Shown in pieces: positions 1-7,302 of a DNA stretch of 64,000 nt (its first letter is position 1; each line of letters begins with the position of its first letter). The notes beneath the pieces are model-generated. The model had not been told where the DNA came from. It saw nothing but the letters and a program-made list of their open reading frames with translations, and did not search any database. Made by a program: the position numbers and the translations under genes. The DNA is from Shinella sp. CPCC 101442 (GTDB lineage: Bacteria > Pseudomonadota > Alphaproteobacteria > Rhizobiales > Rhizobiaceae), in assembly GCF_024704725.1 (NCBI RefSeq), contig NZ_JALIQS010000009.1, positions 1 to 64,000 on the forward strand. Direction: 5' to 3'.

Positions 1-183
1 CTTCTGGGCGACGGCGGCCGCGTCGATGGCTTCCTTGGTTTCCGCAGCACCGAGCTTCGGCACGTATCCGACAAGCTCACCCGTCGCAGGGTTCTTCACC
101 GCGATGCCGCTGCCGTCAGCTTCGATCCAGCGCGTGCCAACCAGTGCCGCCTGGCGCAGAAGGCTCGGGTCTTTCAAGGTCAT
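1..183 (-). CDS. gabD: Succinate-semialdehyde dehydrogenase, N-terminus only (runs off window)
   Basis: The 61 codons present read from ATG at 183 into the typical start of the NAD(P)-dependent succinate-semialdehyde dehydrogenase family: an alpha-helical lead (KDPSLLRQAALVGTRWIEA) followed by the ALDH motif VKNPATGELVGYVPKLGA. The rest lies outside the window. It begins 10 nt after the stop of hpaD on the same strand, so it is probably co-transcribed with hpaF-hpaE-hpaD. Homoprotocatechuate meta-cleavage ends in pyruvate plus succinic semialdehyde, so this enzyme would finish the pathway by making succinate. The family is clear from the sequence; the substrate is inferred from the neighbours. 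Confidence 0.8.
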   Translation of the reverse strand, partial: MTLKDPSLLRQAALVGTRWIEADGSGIAVKNPATGELVGYVPKLGAAETKEAIDAAAVAQK

Positions 184-193
184 GGTCACTTCC

Positions 194-1174
194 TTACGGC
201 GCGATGATCGGCTGGGATTTCAGCTTTGCATCCTCGGGCTCGACGCCGGCAAAGAGGCTGCCGTGCTCGAACCAGGATTTCGGGGCCGCGGCACCCCAGA
301 GCGTCTGGCGCTGCGGGTCCTTGAGATCCCACTTGATGGGCTCGAGGTCCGGGTCCACCGTCTGGTAGTCCGAGCAGTAGATCTCGATGCGGTGGCCATC
401 GGGATCGAGAATATAGAGGAAGAAGGCGTTGGAAATGCCGTGGCGGCCGGGGCCGCGCTCGATATTGGAAACCCAGCCGGTCGTCGCCATCAGGTCGAGC
501 AGGTCGATGATGTTGAGCGGTGTCGGCACCCAGAAGGCCGTGTGGTGCAGGCGCGGGCCACGGCCGTTGGTGAAGGCGATGTCGTGCACGCCGCCCTTGC
601 GGTGTGTCCAGGCGGCCCAGAGGCGGCCGGTTTCGGCATCCTCGGTATATTCCGTCACGCGGAAGCCGAGTTCGTTATAGAAGGCGACGGAGGCGTCGAC
701 GTCGGGCGAGAAGCAGTTGAAGTGGTCGATGCGCAGCGGCTTCACGCCGCGATAGAGCGCGTATTTCTGATGGATCGGCGGCAGGCGGTCCATCTTGGTG
801 TAGAATTCGAGCGGGATGCCCATGGGGTCGCGCGTGCGGAAGGTGCGGCCCTGATAGGGACGCTCGACCCATTCCACCGGCAGGTCCTTGCCCTTGAAGA
901 AATGCGCGGCCTTGTCGAGATCGTTCTCGTCGAACACCTTGAAGCCGAGGTCGCGGGCCTCAGGCTTGTCGGATTTCTTGAGCACGATGCAGTGATGGCC
1001 GCGCTCTTCCATGGCGCGCAGATAGATCGTGTCCTTGTCCTCGTCCGTCACCTGCAGGCCGAGCGTATCGACATAGAAGGCGCGCGACTTGGCAAGATCG
1101 GTGACGCCGAATTCGACATGGCTGAGGCGCACGATGTTGAAGGGCGGGTAGAGATTGGGCTGGGGTACGGGCAT
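194..1174 (-). CDS. hpaD: 3,4-dihydroxyphenylacetate (homoprotocatechuate) 2,3-dioxygenase
   Basis: A 326-residue extradiol ring-cleavage dioxygenase of the vicinal-oxygen-chelate fold. It opens homoprotocatechuate to 5-carboxymethyl-2-hydroxymuconate semialdehyde. Two VOC modules are visible. The metal-binding triad fits H151 (in PLRIDHFNCF), H210/H211 (in PRLHHTAFW) and E264 (in HRIEIYC), matching the His-His-Glu of Brevibacterium/Arthrobacter HPCD. It is this VOC type, not the unrelated LigB-type HpaD of E. coli. The ATG at 1174 is preferred over the upstream in-frame ATG because GAGGAGG lies just before it. It follows hpaE in the same operon. Confidence 0.93.
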   Translation of the reverse strand: MPVPQPNLYPPFNIVRLSHVEFGVTDLAKSRAFYVDTLGLQVTDEDKDTIYLRAMEERGHHCIVLKKSDKPEARDLGFKVFDENDLDKAAHFFKGKDLPVEWVERPYQGRTFRTRDPMGIPLEFYTKMDRLPPIHQKYALYRGVKPLRIDHFNCFSPDVDASVAFYNELGFRVTEYTEDAETGRLWAAWTHRKGGVHDIAFTNGRGPRLHHTAFWVPTPLNIIDLLDLMATTGWVSNIERGPGRHGISNAFFLYILDPDGHRIEIYCSDYQTVDPDLEPIKWDLKDPQRQTLWGAAAPKSWFEHGSLFAGVEPEDAKLKSQPIIAP

Positions 1175-1240
1175 GTTGTCCTCCTCAAGCCCGCCTCGTG
1201 ACACGAGGACGGGCGCAGTCTTGTGGAATAAGCGGGATCA

Positions 1241-1284
1241 GCCGCCGAGTTTCGGGCCGGCGGCTTAACCGCCGAGTTTCGGGA
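1241..1284 (-). repeat. Tandem copy of the 3' end of hpaE
   Basis: The last codons of hpaE (Pro-Lys-Leu-Gly-Gly-stop, 1269-1284 region) are repeated 28 nt downstream at 1241-1256. The second copy again ends in Gly-Gly plus a stop (GGC TGA versus GGT TAA). The shared core CCGCCGAGTTTCGGG is identical. Since 28 is not a multiple of 3, the copy lies in the +1 frame relative to hpaE. hpaF has a similar duplication. Confidence 0.75.
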
Positions 1285-2782
1285 TCGCGTGGGCGCGGGT
1301 GGCAAACGCGATGTTTTTCGTTTCCATGTAGAAATCGAAGGACCAGTCGCCGCCGTCGCGGCCGATGCCGGAATTCTTGACGCCGCCGAAGGGTGTGGGC
1401 AGGTGGCGGACGTTCTCCGAGTTCACCCAGATCATGCCCGCATCGAGATGATCGGTGAAGCGGAAGGCGCGGGTGACGTCTGATGTCCAGAGATAGCCGG
1501 TGAGACCATACTGAACGTCGTTGGCGAGTGCGAGCGCCTCCGCCTCGTCCTTGAAGGGAATGGCCGTCAGCACGGGGCCGAAGATTTCTTCCTGGGCGAT
1601 GCGCATTTTGTTGTTGGCGCCGGTGAAGAGGGTCGGCGAGACGTAGCAGCCGCCGCCGGGACCGGCGAATTTCTCGCCGCCGGCCGCAACCGTCGCGCCC
1701 TCGGACTTGCCGATCTCGATATATTCAAGAACCTTCTTCTCGTGCACCGGATGGATCAGCGGGCCGACGACGGTTTCCGGGTCGAGCGGATGGCCGACCT
1801 TGATGCGCTTGGCCTTTTCCGCGACCAGCGCGGTGAATTTTTCATAGACGCTCTCCTCCACCAGCAGGCGGGAGGAAGAGGTGCAGCGCTCGCCGTTCAG
1901 CGAATAGATCATGAAGACGGCGGCATCCGCGGCGCGCTCGAGATCCGCATCGGCGAAGACCACGACGGGGTTCTTGCCGCCGAGTTCGAAATGCACGCGC
2001 TTCAGCGTGTCGGCACCCTGCTTCATGATCATCGAGCCGGTGCGGCTTTCGCCGACGAAACCGATGGCCTTGATGAGGGGGTGCTCGGTCAGCGCCTTGC
2101 CGGCATCCTCGCCGAAACCGTTGACGAGGTTCCACACGCCCTTCGGCAGACCGGCGCTTTCGGCGATCTCGACGAGCAGGCGCGCCGTCAACGGCGAGAA
2201 TTCGGCCGGCTTGTGCACGATGGTGCAGCCGGCGGCGAGCGCAGGCGCAATCTTCCACGTGGAGAGCATGAACGGCGTGTTCCACGGCGTGATGATGCCG
2301 ACGGGGCCGATCGGCACGCGGGTCGTCATGTTGACCTGGTTTTCCGTGCGCAGCGTCTTGCCGTCGCGGGCTTCCGGCGCGCGGTCGGCGAAGAAGCGGA
2401 AGTTTTCCGCGCCGCGGAGCGCGGCCTTGGCCATGAAGCGCAGCGACTGCCCGGTATCCATGCATTCGACGAAGGCGATCTCTTCGGCGCGGGCGACGAT
2501 GGCGTCGGCGACCTTGTGCAGGAGTTTCTTGCGCGTGTCGCCCGGCATACCCGACCATTCCGCAAAGGCGGCCTTGGCGGCCTTGGCGGCGCGGTCGATA
2601 TCGGCGGCCGTGCCCCGCGCCACCGTCGCCAGAGGCTTCAGGTCGATGGGAGAGATGCTTTCGAAGGTCGTGCCGTCGCCGCCCGCGACATCCTCGCCGG
2701 CGATGCGGTTCAGCACGCCCTGTTCCTTGAAGCGGGCGAGATAGGCATCCGCCTTCGCGATGTTTTCCTGAAGTTTCGACAT
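1265..2782 (-). CDS. hpaE: 5-carboxymethyl-2-hydroxymuconate semialdehyde dehydrogenase
   Basis: A 505-residue NAD-dependent aldehyde dehydrogenase that oxidises the ring-cleavage semialdehyde made by HpaD. ALDH landmarks are complete: the substrate/NAD region ITPWNTPFMLSTWK, the FELGGKNP glutamate, the nucleophilic cysteine in SLNGERCTSSSRLL, and the EEIFGPVLTAIPF motif. Length matches the HpaE/HpcC family. It sits between hpaF and hpaD on the same strand, with AGGGAC upstream of the ATG at 2782. The HpaE assignment rests on this context together with the family-like C-terminus. A general ALDH label would be the conservative alternative. Confidence 0.9.
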   Translation of the reverse strand: MSKLQENIAKADAYLARFKEQGVLNRIAGEDVAGGDGTTFESISPIDLKPLATVARGTAADIDRAAKAAKAAFAEWSGMPGDTRKKLLHKVADAIVARAEEIAFVECMDTGQSLRFMAKAALRGAENFRFFADRAPEARDGKTLRTENQVNMTTRVPIGPVGIITPWNTPFMLSTWKIAPALAAGCTIVHKPAEFSPLTARLLVEIAESAGLPKGVWNLVNGFGEDAGKALTEHPLIKAIGFVGESRTGSMIMKQGADTLKRVHFELGGKNPVVVFADADLERAADAAVFMIYSLNGERCTSSSRLLVEESVYEKFTALVAEKAKRIKVGHPLDPETVVGPLIHPVHEKKVLEYIEIGKSEGATVAAGGEKFAGPGGGCYVSPTLFTGANNKMRIAQEEIFGPVLTAIPFKDEAEALALANDVQYGLTGYLWTSDVTRAFRFTDHLDAGMIWVNSENVRHLPTPFGGVKNSGIGRDGGDWSFDFYMETKNIAFATRAHAIPKLGG

Positions 2783-2790
2783 GATAGTCC

Positions 2791-2846
2791 CTGTTATTTG
2801 CCGCGTAGGCGTGGATGCCTGTTATTTACCGCGCAAGCGCGGATGA
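2791..2846 (-). repeat. 28-nt tandem duplication of the hpaF 3' end
   Basis: Two near-identical 27-nt units, 2820-2846 (the true end of hpaF) and 2792-2818 (downstream), are separated by a single base. Both read His-Pro-Arg-Leu-Arg-Gly-Lys-stop followed by CAG. The four differences (CCG/CCA, TTG/CTA with two changes, GGT/GGC) are all synonymous. The second copy is out of frame with hpaF and sits in the short gap before hpaE. Confidence 0.8.
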
Positions 2847-3208
2847 ATGGCGTTCTTCTTCCAGCTCAGCTCCGCGTCGATCTCGCGGATTTCGAGCGAG
2901 AGCGCGAAATGCGGCGTCTCGAAAAGGGGAGCGAGCAGCTTGCCCGCCGTGGCAAACAGCGCCTCGCCGGTGCGTTTCTTCTCCTCCGCACTGCGGCCCT
3001 TGCCGATGCGGAGATTGAGGTCGATGAAGGCGTTTTCCGCCAGGCGGTCGGCGATGGCATAGTGTTCTGCCTTGAGGGCGCGCACCCTGATGGCGCCGAC
3101 CTCGAAGAGGCCGGTTTCCAGCACCGTCTCGAGAAGCGCCACACAGAGCGCGTCAAGGTCGGTGCGGCCTTCCAGATTGGCCGAATATTCGACGGTCAGG
3201 TGCGGCAT
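2822..3208 (-). CDS. hpaF: 5-carboxymethyl-2-hydroxymuconate delta-isomerase
   Basis: A 128-residue tautomerase-superfamily enzyme (CHMI, also called HpcD). It starts MPHLTVEYSANLEGR; the proline after the initiator Met is the catalytic base in this family. It converts 5-carboxymethyl-2-hydroxymuconate to the 2-oxo isomer before decarboxylation. The length of about 125 residues is typical. GGAGGAACA precedes the ATG. It is the first gene of the run hpaF-hpaE-hpaD-gabD and lies just downstream of a MarR-type palindrome. The decarboxylase, hydratase and aldolase of the pathway (HpaG/H/I) are not in the window. Confidence 0.92.
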   Translation of the reverse strand: MPHLTVEYSANLEGRTDLDALCVALLETVLETGLFEVGAIRVRALKAEHYAIADRLAENAFIDLNLRIGKGRSAEEKKRTGEALFATAGKLLAPLFETPHFALSLEIREIDAELSWKKNAIHPRLRGK

Positions 3209-3230
3209 TGTTCCTCCTGCAAGCAGCTTT

Positions 3231-3248
3231 TATTTAACATGTTAAATA
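3231..3248 (-). promoter_or_regulatory. 18-bp perfect palindrome, probable HpaR/MarR-type operator with promoter
   Basis: TATTTAACATGTTAAATA is a perfect 18-bp palindrome in the 73-bp gap between hpaC (stop 3282) and hpaF (start 3208). On the minus strand a consensus -35 box TTGACA lies just upstream (3264-3259). The palindrome overlaps the place where the -10 element should be, so a bound repressor would block transcription of hpaF-hpaE-hpaD. The TTAACATGTTAA core is the usual form of MarR-family operators, and HpaR, a MarR protein, represses this pathway elsewhere. No marR gene is present in the window, so the repressor is inferred. Confidence 0.75.
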
Positions 3249-3281
3249 GAAGATCGCTTGTCAAGAGGCTTTTGCCACGCA

Positions 3282-3794
3282 TCAGCCGCCGAAGCTGCCG
3301 GTCTGGGTCGGCACATGCACGTAGTTACGGTCGAAATAGATAAGCGCATGCCCGTCGCGCCGAGAGCGGATGTCCATGACTTCGCCGATGAGGATGTTGT
3401 GCGTGCCGACGAGCCGCGCCTCCGTCAGCCGGCAGTCGAAGGAAACGATGGCGTCGGCCAGCGCCTGGTTGCCGGAGGGCAGGTCCGTCCAGGTCGCGTC
3501 GGCATACCGCGCCTCCATGTCGGCCTGCTGGCCGGCGAAGGAGGCGGCCAGCGTCTTGTGTTCCTGGGTGAGCACGTTGACGCAGAAGCGGCCGTTCTCG
3601 ATGAACAGGCCTGTTTGCGCCGAGCGGCTGTTCATGCAGACGAGCAGGGTTGGCGGCTCGTCCGTCACCGAGCACATGGCGGTGGCGGTGAAGCCGCCGC
3701 GCCCGGCGGCTCCCTTTGTGGTGATCACATTGACGGGCGCGCAGACGCGGGCCATCGCATTGCGGAATTCGGTCTTGGAGATGGTGAGGTCCAT
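3282..3794 (-). CDS. hpaC: 4-hydroxyphenylacetate 3-monooxygenase, flavin reductase component
   Basis: A 170-residue flavin reductase-like protein (FMN-binding split-barrel). It supplies reduced FAD to HpaB. Family features are VNVITTKGAAGRGGFTATAM, FCVNVLTQEHK and the GEVMDI segment. The ATG at 3794 lies 10 nt after the hpaB stop; a longer reading from 3881 would overlap hpaB and is rejected. Together with HpaB it forms the two-component hydroxylase that makes homoprotocatechuate from 4-hydroxyphenylacetate. Confidence 0.9.
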   Translation of the reverse strand: MDLTISKTEFRNAMARVCAPVNVITTKGAAGRGGFTATAMCSVTDEPPTLLVCMNSRSAQTGLFIENGRFCVNVLTQEHKTLAASFAGQQADMEARYADATWTDLPSGNQALADAIVSFDCRLTEARLVGTHNILIGEVMDIRSRRDGHALIYFDRNYVHVPTQTGSFGG

Positions 3795-3804
3795 GGTCGC
3801 ACCC

Positions 3805-5364
3805 TCATTCGGCAGCATCGCGCAGGGCGCCATCGCCCAGCGGAGGCAGCCAGGTGTCGCCCGTCCAGCCGGTCTCGTCATAGTCGGCCATGCACTGGTC
3901 GACGAGGGCTTCCATCTCCTTCAGCCGTCCGCCGCGTTCGGCACCCTTCAGCACCTGAAGACGCACTTCCTCCGGCGCCCCGGCATAGTTCAGCTCGTAG
4001 AGCGCATGGCGGCCGCCGAATTCCGTGCCGGTCGCATCCCAGAGCAGCTTCATGATCTTGATGCGCTCGATGTGGCCCATACTGTCGGAACCGCGGACAT
4101 ATTGCGCGAGATAGCGGTCGATCTCCGGATTGGCGAAATCCTTGGCCGAGGAGGGCAGGTAGATGAGGCCCGAGGCGACGGTGCGGCGCACGATGTCGAT
4201 GACCTTCGGATAGGCCTCCGACATGAAGGTGCGGTAGCACAATGCCGCTTCGAGGTTCGGCAGCACGGCGCCGTTTGCCCAGGGGATCGGGTTGTAGGCC
4301 ATGGCGTTGGAGAAGGCCCAGAACTGGTGGCGAATGGCGATGACCTCGCCGAGCATCGCCTGGTTGCCGCGGAAGGCATCGCCGCCGGTGGCGCGCAGCG
4401 CCTTGGCGAGCAGGCCGGCCAAAAAGTCCATCTTCACCGCCAGGCGCGTGCAGCCCTGGAAGCAATAGCCGTGCATGAAGCCCGAGGCCGGGTGGAAGGA
4501 CAGGATCTTTGCCGCATCGCGCAACACCAGCACATCTTCCCAAGGCACGAAGACATTGTCGAGCACGAGGATCGCGTCGTTCTCGTCGAAGCGCGAGGAC
4601 AGCGGATAATCGAAGGGATGGGCGGCGGCGCTGGCCGTCTGTTCGTAGGAGACGCGGCAGAACATTTTCACGCCCGGCGCATTCATCGGCAGGATGAACA
4701 TGACCGACAACGACGGGTCTTCGGTGACGGTCGCCGAACTCTGGGCGAGGAAATTGTAATGCGTCAGTGCCGAGGAGGTGGCGACGACCTTGGCGCCGGA
4801 GACATAGATGCCGGCATCCGTCTCCTTGGTGATGTGCACGAAGACGTCCTTCACCGCGTCCGCCGGCTTGTGGCGGTCGATCGGCGGGTTGACGATGGCG
4901 TGGTTCATGAAGAGCACGCTTTCCTGCGCGCGTTTGTGCCAGGAAAGGGCATTGTCCTTGAAGGGGCCGTACCAGTCGGCGTTTGCCCCGAGTGTGTTCA
5001 TCAGCGCGGCCTTGTAATCCGCCGTGCGGCCCATCCAGCCATAGGACATGCGCGCCCAGTCGGCGATGGCGCCCTGCTGGGCGACCAGATCGGCGGAGGA
5101 ATGGGCGACGCGGAAATATTTGTGCGTGTAGCCGCCGGAGCCGGTGTCGGTCGGCGAGGTCAGCCGCTCCTGACGTTTCGGGTCGTGCAGCGCATCATAC
5201 ATGCGGGCGATGGAGCGGGCGGAATTGCGCATCGCGGGGTGGCTGGTGACATCGGCGATGCGCTCGCCGTTGATATAGACCTCGCGCCCATCCCGAAGGC
5301 TTGCGAGATATTCGGCGCCGGTGAACGGCCGGGTCTTTTCGCTGCGATGATCTTCCGCGCGCAT
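3805..5364 (-). CDS. hpaB: 4-hydroxyphenylacetate 3-monooxygenase, oxygenase component
   Basis: A 519-residue FADH2-dependent hydroxylase of the HpaB/PvcC family, adding the ortho hydroxyl to 4-hydroxyphenylacetate. Recognisable segments are RTRPFTGAEYLASLRDGREV near the N-terminus, the HAIVNPPIDRHKP and FVHITKETDAGIYVSGAKVV flavin/substrate region, and FVPWEDVLVLRD. Length equals the E. coli enzyme (520). A strong AGGAGG precedes the ATG. It heads hpaB-hpaC and is divergent from the AraC-type regulator at 5459. Confidence 0.95.
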   Translation of the reverse strand: MRAEDHRSEKTRPFTGAEYLASLRDGREVYINGERIADVTSHPAMRNSARSIARMYDALHDPKRQERLTSPTDTGSGGYTHKYFRVAHSSADLVAQQGAIADWARMSYGWMGRTADYKAALMNTLGANADWYGPFKDNALSWHKRAQESVLFMNHAIVNPPIDRHKPADAVKDVFVHITKETDAGIYVSGAKVVATSSALTHYNFLAQSSATVTEDPSLSVMFILPMNAPGVKMFCRVSYEQTASAAAHPFDYPLSSRFDENDAILVLDNVFVPWEDVLVLRDAAKILSFHPASGFMHGYCFQGCTRLAVKMDFLAGLLAKALRATGGDAFRGNQAMLGEVIAIRHQFWAFSNAMAYNPIPWANGAVLPNLEAALCYRTFMSEAYPKVIDIVRRTVASGLIYLPSSAKDFANPEIDRYLAQYVRGSDSMGHIERIKIMKLLWDATGTEFGGRHALYELNYAGAPEEVRLQVLKGAERGGRLKEMEALVDQCMADYDETGWTGDTWLPPLGDGALRDAAE

Positions 5365-5458
5365 ATGATGTCCTCCTCAGAAATCCTGACAAATGCTAGG
5401 TCGGGGACATCAGATGCGCCATGGACAAAGCGGGCAATTCGCTGGTACTTTTTCCGGC

Positions 5459-6340
5459 ATGAATGCCAGCCGCGATGTCCCTGCCTTTTTCGTCTACGGC
5501 GAGCCGAGCCGAGCGCTCGATGTCGGCTTCCTGCATGTCGAAACCGTGATGGAGCGCAAGAGCTTGCATTTCGGACGGGTCGCGCCGCACAAGCATCCGC
5601 TGATGGGGCAGGTCACCTATTGGTTCAAGGGCGCGGGGCGTTACCAGATCGAAGACCGCACTTGGAATTTTTCCGCTCCGGCGATCAGTTTCGTGCCGAG
5701 CAACGTGGTGCATGGTTTCGAGGTGGACGAACAATCGGACGCCATCGTCGTGTCGATCTCGGATGACTTGTTGCGCGCCATGGCATCGCAGGTGGATCTG
5801 TCGCTTGCAGCCCCCGTGCTGCTTTCCGGCGAGGCCGATGCGCCGGGTTTTTCGCGCATCGGAGCGCTGCTCTACATGGTGATGGACGAGTATCGCGGCG
5901 GCGCAGCGGCGAGCGAGCGGGTCATGGCGGGATTGATCGGCGTCGTGCTGTCGTTGATGGCCCGGCTCGGCGGCACGGTCGGTTTCGAGGCGGCCGCACC
6001 CGTGGTGGCGCTGGGGCTGGAGTTGCGCCGCGCCATCGACCGGCACTATCGTGAGGATTGGCCGGTCGGGCGTTATGTCGAGACCTTGGCGACGACGCCG
6101 CATCTGCTCGACAAGGCCGCTCGCGCGGTGTTCGGTCAGACGGTGAAGGATATGGTGCTGGAGCGGCGCCTGCTGGAGGCCAAGCGCCTGCTGCGCTTCA
6201 CCATCCGCCCCATGGAGGATATCGGCCGGGAGATCGGTTTCGAGGACCCGGCCTATTTTTCGCGTTTCTTCCGCAAGCGCACGGGTCTTTCGCCCACGGA
6301 TTGGCGCCGGCAGAATTCGGAAGCCGCCGGCGCCAGTTGA
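5459..6340 (+). CDS. hpaA: AraC-family activator of HPA degradation (HpaA-like)
   Basis: A 293-residue regulator with an N-terminal cupin sensor (HKHPLMGQVTYWFKGAGRYQI) and a C-terminal double helix-turn-helix ending in DIGREIGFEDPAYFSRFFRK, the diagnostic AraC signature. It is divergent from hpaBC, and HpaA of enterobacteria activates hpaBC in response to 4-HPA, so the role is inferred from family plus position. The start is uncertain: ATG at 5459 gives a natural N-terminus but has a weak ribosome site, while an in-frame ATG at 5414 has GGGGAC upstream. The stop abuts the convergent gene at 6341 with no spacer. Confidence 0.82.
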   Translation: MNASRDVPAFFVYGEPSRALDVGFLHVETVMERKSLHFGRVAPHKHPLMGQVTYWFKGAGRYQIEDRTWNFSAPAISFVPSNVVHGFEVDEQSDAIVVSISDDLLRAMASQVDLSLAAPVLLSGEADAPGFSRIGALLYMVMDEYRGGAAASERVMAGLIGVVLSLMARLGGTVGFEAAAPVVALGLELRRAIDRHYREDWPVGRYVETLATTPHLLDKAARAVFGQTVKDMVLERRLLEAKRLLRFTIRPMEDIGREIGFEDPAYFSRFFRKRTGLSPTDWRRQNSEAAGAS

Positions 6341-6625
6341 TCAGGCATCCTGCCAGGTGGGGACAAGCTCTTCGCGGAAGGCGAAGCGCACGAGGTGGCG
6401 GATCACCACGTCCTTCAGCTGTTCCATATTCTCGGTATCAGGTGCCGTGAGGTCGATCCGCAGCGCGCCATCCTCAGTCTTCAGTCGGCATTCGCCGATG
6501 GAGAAGGTGATCGCACCCGCATGTTCATCGAAAGTGACGGTGAGCTTGTGGGCAAAATGCTTGCAGAGTTGCTGCAGGTATTTGCTGGCATGCTCGGTGG
6601 GGATGGCGGTTGTGCTCGATGTCAT
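6341..6625 (-). CDS. DUF2218 family protein
   Basis: A 94-residue protein of the DUF2218 family, recognised from TEHASKYLQQLCKHFAHKL and the HLVRFAFREELVPTW end. No enzymatic role is established for the family. Its members often sit beside PadR-type and siderophore-interacting (ferric reductase) genes, so a link to iron handling is suspected. Here it is translationally coupled to the PadR regulator: the PadR stop and this ATG overlap as TGATG at 6627-6623. No siderophore-interacting protein follows. It ends exactly against the stop of the AraC gene. Confidence 0.8.
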   Translation of the reverse strand: MTSSTTAIPTEHASKYLQQLCKHFAHKLTVTFDEHAGAITFSIGECRLKTEDGALRIDLTAPDTENMEQLKDVVIRHLVRFAFREELVPTWQDA

Positions 6626-7197
6626 CAGTTTTTCTCCACGGTCTGGGCGGCAAGGTCGAGTGCGGCGGCAATGGCTTCGGCGGAGGTCGCATCGAGATCG
6701 CCACGTCTCAGCCGCAGGCGCAAGGCGAGTTTCAGGTTCTCCATGGCGCGAACCACGGGGGCGGGCACACCTTCGCGGCCGCCGGGGCCTCCACCGCCGG
6801 CCCGTGCCATCAATTCGTCGATGGCGGCACGGTTGGCGGCCAGGAAGGCCTTGCCTTCCTGCGTGATGCTGTAGCGCTTGCGCCCGCCTTCGGCCGGTTC
6901 GATGACCGCATAGCCCATGTCGTCGAGCCAGGAAAGCGTCGGATAGATGACGCCGGGGCTCGGGCTATAGCTGCCGCCGAAACGTTCCTCGACGGTCTTG
7001 ATCAACTCATAACCATGGCTCGGCGCATCCGAGATGATGGCGAGCAGCAGCAGGCGCAGTTCGCCATAGTCGAAGAGGCGCCCGCCATGACGGCCGCCCC
7101 GGCCGGGACCATGGTGCCGGCCGCGATGGAAGGGACCCGAGCGGTCGTCGGGCGGTGAAAAATGGCGGTGAGGGCCGCATCCCATTCTGTGTTTCAT
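6625..7197 (-). CDS. PadR-family metal-responsive repressor, YqjI-like
   Basis: A 190-residue protein with a His/Gly/Arg-rich N-terminal extension (about residues 1-40, with HRHFSPPDD and FHRGRHHGPGRGGRHGG) before a PadR winged helix. The PadR signature is FDYGELRLLLLAI, SHGYELIKTVEERFGG and SPGVIYPTLSWLDDMGY. The layout and wording of the winged helix match E. coli YqjI, a nickel/iron-responsive PadR repressor of a ferric reductase, so metal sensing through the histidine tail is a reasonable inference. A strong inverted repeat lies directly upstream, suggesting autoregulation. It is co-transcribed with the DUF2218 gene. Confidence 0.85.
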   Translation of the reverse strand: MKHRMGCGPHRHFSPPDDRSGPFHRGRHHGPGRGGRHGGRLFDYGELRLLLLAIISDAPSHGYELIKTVEERFGGSYSPSPGVIYPTLSWLDDMGYAVIEPAEGGRKRYSITQEGKAFLAANRAAIDELMARAGGGGPGGREGVPAPVVRAMENLKLALRLRLRRGDLDATSAEAIAAALDLAAQTVEKN

Positions 7198-7208
7198 GAA
7201 GTCGATAT

Positions 7209-7247
7209 AAATCTCGATATATCGAAAATCAAGATATATCGAGATTT
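7209..7247. promoter_or_regulatory. Inverted-repeat operator of the PadR regulator
   Basis: AAATCTCGATATATC (7209-7223) is repeated in perfect inverse as GATATATCGAGATTT (7233-7247) across a 9-nt spacer. Each arm itself contains the palindrome GATATATC, giving two 8-bp sites centred 17 bp apart. The element starts 12 bp upstream of the PadR start and about 55 bp upstream of trmO on the other strand, so it could regulate both. PadR and YqjI operators are AT-rich dyads of this kind. Confidence 0.8.
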
Positions 7248-7302
7248 ACATCTTTAAAAAGATTTTGTGGGTCGCTATCGTCGTATTCAGAAAAATATAG
7301 CG

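Noticed and set aside
1742-3343. 533-codon plus-strand frame opposite hpaE/hpaF
   Set aside because: No family resemblance, and it mirrors two well-identified genes with good ribosome sites.
7209-7247. Rho-independent terminator for trmO or padR
   Set aside because: The inverted repeat is AT-rich, lies upstream of both divergent starts and has two nested palindromes, which fits an operator better.
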